DNA from: Alitta virens
Lineage: Eukaryota; Annelida; Polychaeta; Phyllodocida; Nereididae
Length of the DNA: 64,000 nucleotides
NCBI GenBank assembly: GCA_932294295.1
Contig: OW028574.1
Span: 32,124,145 to 32,188,144, forward strand
Reading direction: 5' to 3'
Below are positions 1 through 13,600 of the stretch, one piece after another. Both the position numbers and the translations under genes were made by a program. The notes under the pieces were generated by a model that made no database searches, was not told where the DNA came from, and worked only from the letters and a program-made list of their open reading frames with translations. The first letter of the stretch is position 1. Each line of letters starts with the position of its first letter.

Positions 1-96
1 GCTGTAGTTAATTTTTCTGATATTGAATATGTATATAGCGTACGTTAAATCTTGTAACAATGAAGAGACACTTATGCTGTCGAAAATATGGTTTAC

Positions 97-1661
97 CTCT
101 CATCATCCTGAGTATGTTCTTTCTTTACATCAATCGATTTGTCACTCCAATACAGATTATCACACTGAGGATCGTAGCTTCCTTGTTCAATGGCATTCCT
201 CCATGCTTCTCTATTTTTAATCTGTAATGCAAGCAAATGCAAGCAGTGATGCAAATCAGTGTTTCAGCTGAGAAAAGTTTGCGCAATTAAAATTCAAATG
301 CATTTAATTTCATTATAGAATACTAATCATTACCTTCATTATTCCCAAACTTCCAGTATACGCTCGGTCCTCGATGTCAAGCAGCATTTCCCGCAAATTC
401 AATTCCAGAAGTTCCTCAGCAGAGTCACCCTTCACCACACCCTGACGACTACGTGACTTTACTTTCTGGAACTTGTCACTCTTTCTGTTGTCTTGATCAT
501 CAGCACTCACATGCAGTACCTTCACAGGGCACTGTTGTAGCTGCTGTGATAGCAGTCGCTTCTGATTGAAGAGAGCGCTGCGTAAAGGTCCTTCTCTGAT
601 CCCTCTTGGGTTGAGGGAGTCAATTAGTGCATCAAACTGCTCCTGGGTGTGGAAGAATGACCATCTTAATGAATTGAACTGGCTGACTTGGTCCAAAACA
701 TTTGTCATGTTCACTTTTGGCTTCTCATCCACTTCCATGGCCCCATTCTCCCTGAGATCATTAGAGTCTTTTTCATTCCCTGACTCGCCTGTGAGGTCTA
801 TGTTTTCTTTGTCGCTGCTTGTGCTCTTGCCTTCAGCACTTTCGTTCAACCCAGTGCTTTTGAGGGGCAGATGCTGACTGTGGAAAGTCTTGTTGCCACC
901 GATCTGCTGCTCGGCAGGTTGCAAGTAATCTTCAGGCAGGAACTCCTCAAAATTCTCAACAAAGAGACCTGGGATGCTTTGAAACACCCAGTACCTTCTG
1001 AATGTACGATCTCTTCCAATGGGAGTGACTGCGTAGGAGTGCACCATTTCTTGAATCTGCTCCAACATCTCTTCCTCCTTTGCTTGATATGCTGCCTTCC
1101 ACTCGGCCTTTTCTTCTGGCGTCACCTTGTCCCACTCTATGTTTTCCGTGGGAATATCATCTAATTCCAACAACTTCTTCTTCCCATCAACCTTCCTTTG
1201 ATGCTGCCTAGCACTCCGTCTCTCGGGAGGTATTTTTGTGTCATCTTCATCTTCTTTCTCCTTTTCTACTTCCTTTTGCTTCTGCTCCTCGTCAGCTATC
1301 TTCGCATCTTCATCCAAGCGAGCAACCAGCTCCGTCAGACCCTCCTCTTGTAACAGAGCTTGTAAATCTTTCTTCTCAATCTTAGCCCTGCAATAAAAAG
1401 GAGCTCAATCAACCCAATGAAATTCTGATCTTATCTGGGTTCTTACAGCAAATACGAGTCACGACAATTAACAAATTCATAAGAATCTCTATTCCACTAA
1501 TCTGCAAAAACAGTTTAATCTTATTCCCACATTAAATTTGTCCATACCTTTTCCTCATTTCATCGATCTTCACTCTTTCCTCTCTTTCTTTCTTTTTCTT
1601 TTCTTTCCTTTCAGCCTCAGCCTCCCTTTCCTTTGCTTTGTCTTCTAGTTTTTTACGATAC
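97..1661 (-). CDS. BAZ1A: BAZ1A exons 14-16: charged coiled coil and WHIM2/WSD region
   Basis: Exon 14 (1661-1548) codes a Lys/Glu-rich helix. Exon 15 (1387-334, 1,054 bp) contains the conserved GRDRTFRRYWVFQSIPGLFVE stretch, then an acidic/Ser-rich linker, then the ALIDSLNPRGIREGPLRSAL motif (WSD/WHIM3) and DIEDRAYTGSLGIMK. Exon 16 (221-97) continues IKNREAWRNAIEQGSYD and ends at a GT donor at 96/95. WHIM motifs are thought to bind ISWI and linker DNA. The first Met of exon 15 is not a start: the acceptor at 1388-1390 and phase show it is internal. Confidence 0.9.
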
Positions 1662-4600
1662 CTGAAAACAGCATTTAAATTTTGTTCACAGAACTGTATA
1701 AACATTTTCAGGAGTCACAATTCAGCTGCACTGCATCTAGTATCCCAATTGCAATTACCAGAAAGCAGTTTCATCCTTTTCTCTTCTCAATTCTGTTGCC
1801 TGAACCACTTTCAACTCGTGGCGAATCTGGCGAATCTTCTCATAATTATCTTCAATATAATCTCGGCACGCCATAAATGTCAACAGCTGATTGACTAAAG
1901 CACCAAGGATTTTGAGCTTATCCTCTGTAATATAGATGAACAAAGATAATCAAAATATTGAGCATTGTCTTCAACATTGTTCAAGAGGATAGACAGAATT
2001 TTCTTACTAAGTCAATAACTATAAAGAAACATAATACTTCATTAGAAACAATAATATTACCTGGAGACAGATCAAATATGGTCAAATGGAAAAGATCCTT
2101 TACAAGCTGTGGTTCTTGTCGTCTGAATTCAAGACCTGCATCATCTAAAGACGTGTAGCCTCCACGCTGCTGATAACGGAATCGCAGGTTCTCTTCGCTA
2201 GCTTCAGCACCAGATGAGACAATATGTAGCCGTATAATTTCCGTAATCGTGAATGGGTCCATCTGGAGTTTATTCAATGGACAGCCTGCAAATGGAGACA
2301 TGTATTTAAACACTAAATACAATAATATGACACTAAAAAATAACAGATATGGCATTAAAAAACAATGCATATTCTGCTAAATTTGACACTGTTTTTGATA
2401 TTCAACTCACTGTAACTGAGTTGAGACCACATCGATGCTGCAGTGGCTGCCTGCATGAAGTCTTTAGATGTAGCATCTTTGCCATCCAGGATGTTCTGAG
2501 TTAGCACTGGAAAAAAAATCAACAACCTACTTTTTACACATAATGCATTTAATAATGTGTTCCATACTACTTGTGATGGCAGTTTAAAGATTTTTGATCG
2601 ACACCATCTGAAAGGGGGACTAATGGAAAATTGTGTTTTAATTTTAAAAGATCAATTAGATATATAAAAATATATTGCAGTGAAAAAGTCTGTTTAAAAG
2701 TTGAGTTTAGTAATGTTTTAAGCAAATTAAAAGTGCCATTTTCACCACCAGCCAAAACGCTGGGCGCCGCCATTATTGCACACGGCATGCAAGCTAGTGA
2801 CGTCACTCATGTCCTATGTACTGAATGCAGAGTTAGGCTACATGTATCAATCCATGATCCTGCAGATTGCAATCCGTTTCATTGTTCATTGCAATTATAA
2901 TGACAAGAACAGATAACAACATAAAAGGTAACACAGTAAGGTGTTAATTGCACTTTTTAGAAATACAGCACAACTGGCATTGGTTGCAGTGAGCAATTTG
3001 TATAGATCTATGAATATGTATATTTGCATACTTGGGCAAATAACCCTGCTTCTATTATCTGAAGCCTCTTTAGATATAATCGTAAGATGTTTTCCCCAAG
3101 TATGGGAGGAGTTTAAAGACAAAGTTATTTAATATAAGATAATCATTATAGGCATAATATGCAAGATGTTATCACTTTAAGATTAGGTGTATATTATTAT
3201 TAAGCTTATAGTTAGTATCAATATATTTCTGAATATAATTTTGCTGAGAATATAATTTGAATACTGTAACTAGAGCACATAAGATGTGCAACAAAGGGGG
3301 CTGGAGGACTATTGTATACATGTTCAACGTCCGTAGCATTTGACAGCTGACATTATCAAAGCGAACGTTCAGTAACCATGACGAATGCTAGTCGATTCGA
3401 CCTTCGGCCAGTTCGGCCCGGACGAAAGGACTCGTTTAACTGAGACGGTTCAGTCTACGAAAGAAGTCGGTTTGGCTCCCTATACATTAGCATTGAGGCC
3501 GAACGGACCCGGTTCTGGGGCCATTCGGTCTAAGAAATGAGTATTCGGCTATGCCGCGGGTTTCCAAGGGGCGTTCGGCTGCCAAATAATACCCTATCTG
3601 CCCTTATCCCCCCCCCCCCCCCCATCGCCGCTAAGAAATAGCATATCCTTATAACTAATCATATATAGAATGCTATTTACACCTACTTGTTTAAAATAAA
3701 ACAAGTTTTTTCTTCTGCAAACTTATTTAAAGCACTGTGCATGTGCATTCATGAATTTAATTTCGATCAATCCACTCTATATATCACAAGCAACTCTAAA
3801 AATTATGCATTCACTCAATGTCCAATTTAATAAAAACAATTAAATGACAAAAAAGTCTGTTCGTCACCCGAAACTGGTCGATTCGTCACCTGGTTCGTCA
3901 CCCGCATTTAAAAGTGCTGAATTACATTATTGCTATATGTACGAGCGAAAAATAAATATCTAACACCACTTTATTTATAAGCATGTGATGCCTGATGGAC
4001 TAACTATCAAATGATGCATAATAATTTCAATAAAGTCGTGGAGAATCACAAAGGCTTGTTCTAAACTTTTTTTCCTGTTCAGTATTATCCTATTGTAATC
4101 TTAATTCAATTGTGGATATTGATATAAATCACTCACTACTCAGTGTAAATTGCATCTAGTCTAAGCTGTATAGCTCTATATCTATAAATGGCTGATTAAA
4201 TTGTGCATTTTAATTTTTATATTGTTAATAAAACTGATGGTTAATAAGAGTAAGGCTGAAGACGGCCTGTGCCTGCAATTATATAATATTTTTTAAAAAT
4301 ACGAGTGAACCAAATTCAGGTGACGAATCGACTAGTTTCGGGTGACGAACAGACTTTTTTCGAGTGACAAATCGACCATTTTTGGCTAGGAAGAATCGCG
4401 CAGTGGCGAATCGACTAGAAAGAATTTTTGGTGGCCTGTGGTAATTGCAATTCTTGACAGCTCAAAGAATACTGGCATGAACCGTCTCAATTGCTATTGA
4501 ACCAATAGTTATCTAATGGCAATTCATTTTTGGTGGATTGACAGTTTCAATAAATCAGGTCACTAATTGCCATTCGCGATCGTTCTGCTTCGTTGCACAC

Positions 4601-7600
4601 GCTAATTTCCCACGACGACCGAACCGCGCATAACTTCGTCTAAAATTGATCAATCTCAAGTTATACATTAAATGAAAGCCAGAATGTCAGAGAATTCATT
4701 TGTGAAGAGAAACGGTAATTAGAGGTGTATTTGCCCTGGAAATATTGCGAGGAACAAGCGTTACGATGTTTGTTGACACTTGACAGTTTGACAGTATCAA
4801 AGCGAACTCTTGCTACCCACGACGACCGGGGCGCATAACTTCGTCAAAAGTTGATCAAATTTCTCAAAGTATACATTAAATGAAAGCCAGAACATCAAAG
4901 AATAACCTTTCTGAACAATTACGGTATCCACTACCTCTCGAAACCGCAAAATTCGCCGTGTTCTGCGGAAATTTTTGCGGGCATTAGGTTCTGTGTAGCG
5001 GTGACCTACATAGCCGTGTAGATGTGTCACTGCGCATGCGCGAATTTTTAAAAAAATAAGGAAAGAGGCCCCCGGTGGGTTTTCACAATTGAACGACCAA
5101 TGAAAGGTAAGACACTGCAAGAATTCCCCGCCAGGGGCCTCTCGCCCGAAGATGCACGAAGCCATACAACAAACTTCGGTTATTTCCGTTGGAGTTCGCC
5201 ATCTTGTTCATCGGAGAGGCACAGCGTGAAAAATGCATCTTTTTACCGGCGATTTGCACTAAGTTCCACTCGACGAAATGCTACCAAAAACTATACAGCT
5301 CTGAAGAAAGAAGTTGCGTGGCAGCTGACGAAACGGCAAGTGTGTAGAGTCATTTCTCTGGCCTGAATCGCGTCACACACGCAGGGTGTTTTCGTGCTCA
5401 TTGACTTAACATACGTTTTCAAATTTGCCGCCGACCTAGTTGTAAAAGCGGATACGTGGGGTTTGCAACTGCTTCCCACGACCGTCGCATACAAAGGGGG
5501 CAGCCCATGCTGCCCCCTTTGAATTATGCTTAATATGTTACATTAGCAGCTTCAGGGGCAGTGTGTAATTAAAAGAAAGCATATCCAACGTCAGGGAAGG
5601 GTGCAGTTTAAATGACATTCTCTTAATTCACTTTAAATCATCCATGTCTATATGCTGTATGCAACATTGTAATAGGAATCTGTCCAGAAATTCAAGACCT
5701 TTATACCAGTGCAAAAGAAAAGAAATTATCAGAAACTTCAGAACTGTGTCCAATTCACCTCTTTTTTTTAGCTTCACACCTTCACTTACAAATATTTAGC
5801 CATTAGGCCTAGTTAATATTTTATTTTGTTCTGTTTGAATGACAGGTGTATCTCTTTGATATATTAATCGTCAATAAAGTAATATACATAATAAAAATAA
5901 AAAGGTAGATAGCTAGATAGCTAGGTAGATAAACTATTATTATTATTATTATAGATAGATTTACATAATACATGTTCAATGTTGAAATATAATACAATGT
6001 ACCTAGACTGCTCAAAATTACAATATAAATTTAATTAGTACTCAGTCTCTGAATGTTCTGCAGTTGTATTACATAGCTGGCTTATTGATACCCCAAATAT
6101 AATTGCATGTCTCAAATTGCTCAATGGCAATTTACTTGGTCAACACTCACTAAGACCCCTGACCTGCCCTAACAAAAGCTCAAGTGCAATTAACACCACT
6201 TTGTGAAACTTGTTGGTTGGAATGCAAAGCCAGCCTGTAGAATACTTATCTCTCATTGGCTGAGACCTGTAATACAACTGTGACGTATTTCCGGGAAGAG
6301 TAAAACACCCGGAAAAGTCGAAAATGGCAGCCTCCGTAGTTCACAACATGGAGCTAATATATGCAGGATATTTCATTACCAGTGCATATATACAAATTAT
6401 GCATAGCGTGGATGTGTTTCTATGGACCCAAGCTAATATCTGAGAGGTAAAGTGCTCAAGGGGTTAGTTCCCTTTAACATGTTAATCTTTTAATTAAAAA
6501 TATGCAACCTACCAGATTAGTTTTTGTAACAAATGCACTGAAACAGACCAGGACACCAGCACTTATGATGCTCATGGGCTGCATTCTAGCATTTCAATGT
6601 CGGGTGTTCCTCGGATTAATGCTTCTTTATGCGCACTGTTCCTGAATGCAGTCGATCACTCAAGCAATTTATTTCCACACATAAGTGATTATTAGGTTTA
6701 CCTTTTCGGTGTTCCTGAATGTTGGTATTAGCTTGACTAAGTTCCTTCTCCTCTTCCTCTTCTTCAACTTGCAGATTGAAAATTGCCATCAATAAGAAGC
6801 GCAGAATGTCGTAGTAGAGTCCATTCACTTCGGTCTCAATTAAAGCTTTTGAAAGATTATCTGGGGAAAAAAACAGGAAAGATCCCAGTCAAACAGTTGG
6901 ATTAAGTCATATATATATACTTCACCAATTCTTCACAAGAACCTTCTCATTCAATGATTTCCATATGACAATAAACAAGCAACTGAGCTGAAAAAACTGG
7001 AAAAGTTCATTAATTCTCTGTACTCCTCAGAACAGGTACAGATATAGATTCTTACTTGTAAGGTATACAGCCAGTTATTAGCTCAACAGAATTACAACTA
7101 CACTCCTGGCAGGCCTGTTTAAGCAACAGCTGCATGGGTCTTTCTGATCCTTGGGTCGTTTGCATGGCAATGAATTTATATATGCAATTTTTTGTTACAG
7201 CTGTTATAGCAAATTCCATATGTACAAATCCCCAATATAGAATCTGTATCTGTAACTACAAAATGGCAAATCAGAATGGGAAAAATGGTCTAAATAGATA
7301 ATAAATGTTGTTAAAGTGACATTAGTTGCTACTGATCAACACTTACCAGCAGTAATACCCTCAGGAAAGGCTTCATGGACATCGAACAGACTGCTGAAGC
7401 AATTGAGAAACTCAATAACATGGACCAACTCTCCGAAGTAGTCGTTAGGTATAGGTAGCTGCACATCAGTCGGAACTGGCATGTCCTGAGATAAAACCAG
7501 ACTTTAGTCAGTTTGAATCATGCAAAAGCAAAATAGCATTCTGCATGAGAATATCAAAACATTTTTTAAAAAGTAGTGGAGTTTTTGTTCTAAACAAAAC

Positions 7601-10600
7601 ACTTCCTGTTATTTACTTGTTAACAGATCAACTGATTCAACTCAAACTACTAAACTATAGAATGGCAATTTCTAAAACTCAGATGGCAATTTAACTCAGA
7701 GTGGCAATATATTATATGAAAATGCCATCCAGCTGAAGGCGATGTTTATATGACCGCAGCACAGTGGCAAATGAAGACAAGTTAACACCGCGTGGTTATA
7801 TAGTGCGGGCGCGTACATCAGCAGAGCACAACACAATCAATGTGAAAGCAAAATTATTTGTTAGGTACTAAGCAACTTAATCATACGACCTACGGCCCCT
7901 CGGCCTTCTGCTATGATGACAATCTGACACACAGATACCTGATTAAAAGCCCCGTGCTTAGTACCTAACAAATAATTTTGCTTTCACAGAGACAACCTTT
8001 TTTTCCTCAATTTATTTGAAGTTCCAGGAGAAAATAACAAATCAATTATGCATATCAATCACTTGTTTGACAGGATTCCATCAACATGCTTGAGATGGCT
8101 TGCATGAATATTTCAATTTTTTTTGGTGGGACTTACCTTGAGGTCAGTGCATTCCATATCTTCCCGCGGTTTGTTGTATTCCCTAAGATATTCTTCCCTT
8201 TGTTTCTTCTCCTCCATCTTCTTAGCTCTCTCCTGCACAGATACACAATCATTCAGTGGATTACAAATAACAGGTATCCAGCCTTCTTCTACCTACACTG
8301 TGGCTACACACTTTGACAAGTTTTGAGTAAATGAATTGATATCAGACTCGTTTTTAAGACAGTCTTCCCGAAGTCTGCCAGACCGACGGACCTGACTGGC
8401 CAAATTTCATTCAGTCCCGCGAAAGACAACATATTTCATAATGATATTTCATAAAGACATGGGCTCATTTTGACATTTGGTCCGGCGAAGGGCAGTTGAA
8501 CTTCGGGAAGACTGTAAAGGTCAGCATGTTTTAAATGAATTAGTACATCACAGTGCCATTTCAAATGCTTTGCTCAGCGTGTCAAAGAGGCAACAAATTT
8601 ACGCAGCAAATCCAGCAGTCTCTGAACATGCTTGCTTAATTTCAATGATCATATGTCCCGTCCCCTCCATAGGACCCAAGGCTACGTCGGAGAGTCAGAG
8701 GGTTTTGGTTGGGTCAGAGTCACTGTCGAAAAAAATCTGCCGACTCCTGACTCCTCAAAAATTTAACCTTTTGGCTGTGGTCACAAGAACTGCATGGCTC
8801 TCTGGGCAGTATAGCAGATGCATTATGTATCTCATTTCCCAAATAAAAACAGTGAGTCATATTATTACTTAATTAGAGAATAAAAAATTGTGTATTGTAC
8901 TTCATGTACTTGACATATGACCATACAGATAATAAGTTTTGTTTTTACTATTCGCTATGCGATTGCAATACAAGGAGTCAGGAGTCGGGAGTCGGCTGTT
9001 CTAAGGTAAAAGGAGTCGGGAGTCGGAGTTGTCTCTTTTACCTAACTCCGAAGCACCATACACTTGTCAAATACGAGCAGTGCGCAATACTGTCTCGTGG
9101 GCCTCCAGTAACTAACTGGCAATACTATCATTGCGGCAAAGTCGCGACGTATCGCGATTATCAATAGGTGGCGCTAATGCAGCTAGCTTGTGCCGCCGTC
9201 TAGCAATAATGACTGTAATTATGACTTGGGTAGTCCGCAGTGGGGCCCAGCTTATGACTTGAGGAGCTCTAGAAGATATCACTGGTCATCAGCGACACAC
9301 CACAAATATAATACATGATTACTATTGTGACACTGTGATAGTACTGTCCAGGTCCAAATTTTGGTTTTAAAAATTCTACATACAAATTAATTATTGGCCT
9401 AACTTTCGATTTGCAATTACATCATAATTAAATCATTAAATCACATATCATGATATGTATTGCATTGCATGCCAGTATCGTGATACTTTATTGGATCACA
9501 AAATGCTTTTGCGATGAATATTGTTTGAATTTAAGGTCCTCCCCCATGGGGGATAGGATCTATCTCTGTGAGCTAGGGGATTGGCCAGAGCTCCTTATAA
9601 CAGCATGACATCACATCAACACTTCTGTATAGCCCACAGACCTATAGCAGTGCTATTTCTTCTCCAATAGCTGTGAACGGCTGAGTTAAACAATTCAAAA
9701 AGGTGTTTCCCGCCACTGTGACCATGTGACCAACGCTACGGTCATGCACCATAGTGCACTAGATCCTCATTCCTCTCTCAGACGGACTAATTTCTAGGCT
9801 CTGAGGGGTGTGTCTGTTGAGAGCCTTGAGGTCCGTTACTGGTCGGAAACCTCCTGACTTCTTTGGACCGGTGAACAGGTGAGAGTAAAAGCCTGGGGAT
9901 AAGCTTGTGACCTGTTCTAACGCTTGCTTTCAGATAAGTGCTTCTACTTCTGTGAGAAGTACCGATCTTCTGGAGTTGTCCTTCGGTAGATGTACCGGTT
10001 TGGGACTCATGGTGAGTGGTGGGAGAAACACGAAATTCAGAGCGAGGCCGGTTTCCACTAGTTTCCTGTGCCAGTTGGTTAGGTCCAGGATAGCCAATTC
10101 TTGCAAGTAGTAAAGTAGCCGTCCTCCCACTGGAGTGGATTCAGTGGGAGTGGGAAGAACGACCAAACCTCTATCTACGCTGTGTAAATTGCTGGGAGGA
10201 CTGAGACTTGCTGGATTTATGGAAGTTCTGCCTGGTTGGCCCCTTCGGCTGTTGTCTGGGCTGCTGCTGCCTGAAACTAGACTTTTGGGGGTTGAGAAGT
10301 GTAGTTTGGCTGCTGTTGTGCGGACGGCCGTTGGCTGGTCTGGCTCTGGTTCTTTCTGTGGTGGCTGTGCGAAAGAGAAGACAAGACTGCATGCTCTCTT
10401 TCCTCCTTTGACAGCCTACGCAGTACACTGCCAGCAGAAAACGGTGATCTCAGTGCTGCCCAGGTTTGGGCGCGTCTGGGAATTTTCACAGGATCCGTGG
10501 ATTTATTGAAGTGCTCCCGCCGCATGACTAATGTCGACATCAGCGCTCCAGTGGTGAAATCAGTGGTAAATGACAGGCATCTCTGAATCTGCTTTCGCAA

Positions 10601-13600
10601 AGCGTCCACAACATCTGGGTCCTGAGAAGGTAATTTGTGGACTTCTCTGACTGTGTAGATCAACCAATTTAAAGTAGATAATGAGCGGGTCGCTCTACGA
10701 AGAACTACCTCGGTGTCGGCCAGTTTTGACACAGGCACTGATGGCTCGGCCGATGACCTCAGATAGGACAACTCCTCGGCTGAAGGTTTAGCGGACTGCA
10801 CTGAGAGCACGAAGTTGTCACCACCATTGAATCTTGCACTGAAACCTCTAGCAAACTTGGAAATGCAGTTGCCTGTAGAAGCTTCGCTAGGGAGGTCCTC
10901 TGGGTTGAAGGTTTGGATATCCGGGACCGAAGTGAAGTGCTGGAATGCCCTGTTTAGGGAATCCACTACTCCTTTTGATGGTGGGAAGGTGAAGGAAGAT
11001 CTCTCTTCGGGCTCTGATGAGGCTAAGAGACCTTCTGAAGAAGCGGTGGGCTGTATTTGCTGGGGTGGTTGCGACCCAGCAAATAGCATGCCCAGATCTA
11101 CCAGGGTGGACCATCTCCTCTCAGCTCGGCGTCCATATCTGCTAGTCTTCTGTCTTCTGTCAGGCAACAGAGAAGAGGCATTGGACCTAGCGCCGAGACG
11201 GTCAAACACAGATCCTCAGGGTGACTGTTCCCGTTGATTGACAGGCAAGTCTCTTCTGTGCCTAGGAGAAACAGAACGGGACCGGCGTGGGTCGTTCTGA
11301 TACCTCCCTCTGCTGCAGTGGCGCCTCCTGTAAGGTGATGGTGACCTGCGATGAGCCAGGGATGTGATTGATCAGTGATAAAAAAAACCGGAAAATGTCA
11401 GGATGAACAAAAAAAAAAAAAATAATTGAATTTGCACATATCACGAGGGTCAATTCACATGCCAAAAAAAACCGGATTTCCGGAAAAATCACATCCCTGA
11501 TGAGCGTTTGTAGCAACTGACCTAAGAGGAGACCTAGATCTAGCCGATCTCAGCCGTTCCTCTAACTCTGCGATATGTTGAGTGAGGTCACGGAATCCCG
11601 GACGCGAACTAACTGGGGAATCCAGAAGTTCCCTGTCAATATCCGACTGCGGGAAGGCATGCACTTGAAACAGAGGTGATGCCGCATGGTGGTCTATGTT
11701 TCTGGAAGGTGAGCGATGACACCTGCAGAAGCTTGCCAGGGATGACTGTAGACAATCTGGGACAGGGAGATTTCCCCAACATTGTGGTCCTATCAGTTCC
11801 CATGGCCGGAATGTTGCCTCCAGAAGCTGGAGTCCATTGAAAAGGAGATGTCCTGATCAATGGCGGGTGGGCAATATTCGGGGCAGACGAATGTAACGAC
11901 GGTGTAATGCGTTGTCGTAGAACTTTCCCGGCCCGAAGCCTGGCAGAAATCTTAGTTTGCTTATCAGACATGATGTAGCAGTAGTAAGACGTCAAATCGA
12001 AGGGATATCAGCTGGAGAGTCACGACTTGGCTATCAAGCGAATGACAAACTCCACACGCCACTTCGTTATATATAGCTGGAATGATGAATCCTGTCGTTC
12101 TGGAACCAATTGAAAAGGAGATTTCCTAATCAATGGCAGGTGGGCGATATTCGGGAAGACGAATGTAATGCCGGTGTAGTGCGTTGTCGTAGAGCCTTCC
12201 CGGCCCGAAGAGTAGCAGAAATCTTAAGATTGCTTGTCAGATGATGCAGCAGTAGAAAGACGTCAATCGAGAGCGAGAAATCAACAAGCGAATGACAGTG
12301 CAGATTCCCAAAGCTCACAGTTGACTAAGCGTATTCCAAGATCTAAGCTTAATAGAATCTTGGACAGCAAGTGACGAGTTGCTTACAAGCGAACGACAAC
12401 ACTCGTTACGCTGCCACGTTCATAACTGAATCGTGTCCAATCTCCGGAAATACAGGCTAAAAAGGATCATACTCACCTTTGTGAAGAAAGAATGAATATC
12501 TGAAAGAAACAAATTAAAACAAAAGCCTGAAATCTTCCGGAGATGACGTGAAACTCAACCAAAACAACTAAAAAGCCGACCAAGCATGTGGCTGCTTGGC
12601 CGGCTGAGAGAGGAATGAGGCTCTAGTGCACTATGGTGCATGACCGTAGCGTTGGTCACATGGTCACAGTGGCGGGAAACACCTTTTTGAATTGTTTAAC
12701 TCAGCCGTTCACAGCTATTGGAGGAAATAGCACTGGTAATCGTTGTCACACTCCATTGTAGTGTGACAATAGGTCTGTGGGCTTAAGCGACATAGAGATT
12801 GGATCGTAAGGGTGGTATCGCGATGAGTATTGGATAGCAACAACCCCCCTAATACCCAACCTTACCTTTTATAGTTCACATCTACCTTGTTACAAACTAT
12901 ATTGCTGGCATATTTCAATAGCCTTTCAATAGATAAGCACCCGATTAGAAAGTAATCTGTCACAGCAATACAACAGAGCACTCTGACACAATATTACACA
13001 AATGAAATTATACCTGGTCCCTCTCTTCCTTCCTTCGAACTTTCTCTTGTTCCCACAATTTCTTGAGTTCTTCTTTCCTGGCGAGCTTTTCCTGCTTAAT
13101 CTTCTCTTTCAATGCAGTTCTCTCTTCCGCAGACATCTTTGCCCATTTTGCCTCGTCTACAAAAAAGTAACAAATGTAATGGACACCCTTTTACACTTGG
13201 GTTTGAAATCTGAGCTAGAGCTAGCCACTTATCCAATCCCCAATTGATAACTGATATAAATTTAGACTGGCTGATGTTTCTGGTCACCAGATATGCAGAA
13301 TAGCTGCCAAAGGTAAATTCATAAGAAGTTTTATTTGTATGGACAAATGCCTTGGGATACTGAAGACAGTGAAGTGATGTATATACTAAGATATATTTGA
13401 TTAACCTTGTTATTAAGATAAGCTTTGCAACTTAAAAATGAAATTGGCTAAGTACTTGATCAAGGATTATAATTTGCATCGCGCAAGAAAAAACAAATTT
13501 TATGTGCACATCCATTGCGTGCACCATAAATATGGTTAAACATGAGTTGTTTTGACATATAGGTCTTTTGTGACCTCAACATGTCGGTAAAATTCATTCA

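Larger units (their letters stand above)
2507..6701 (-). other. BAZ1A intron 10, repeat-bearing
   Basis: No coding signal is seen. The intron holds a 512-bp foldback element (3849-4360), two diverged direct copies of a roughly 110-bp sequence (about 4602-4710 and 4815-4925), a 13-bp perfect hairpin (5492-5521), an ATT microsatellite near 5935-5953, and a promoter-like motif cluster at 6250-6340. Confidence 0.6.
9631..12783 (-). mobile_element. DIRS-like retrotransposon derivative with inverted terminal repeats
   Basis: Inserted in the 4.8-kb BAZ1A intron between exons 7 and 8. The ends (about 9631-9782 and 12604-12783) are inverted copies of one sequence of about 150 bp, containing CACTGTGACCATGTGACCAA and CGGTCATGCACCATAGTGCA. 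Inside, on the minus strand, are a Gag-like frame and only the start of a reverse transcriptase of DIRS type. The rest of RT, RNase H, the methyltransferase-like domain and the tyrosine recombinase are absent, so the element is non-autonomous. The inner end of the left repeat directly abuts the truncated RT. The right repeat carries a 10-bp-stem hairpin (12743-12769) that the left lacks. Assignment to the DIRS order rests on inverted ends plus the RT and Gag look. Confidence 0.75.

Noticed and set aside
9907..10110. Plus-strand frame in the DIRS RT fragment
   Set aside because: Antisense of the RT sequence, which shows the GFYS and RPV-DL motifs on the minus strand.
10815..11237. Plus-strand frame of 140 codons in the DIRS element
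   Set aside because: Antisense of the Gag-like frame, with no recognisable domain.
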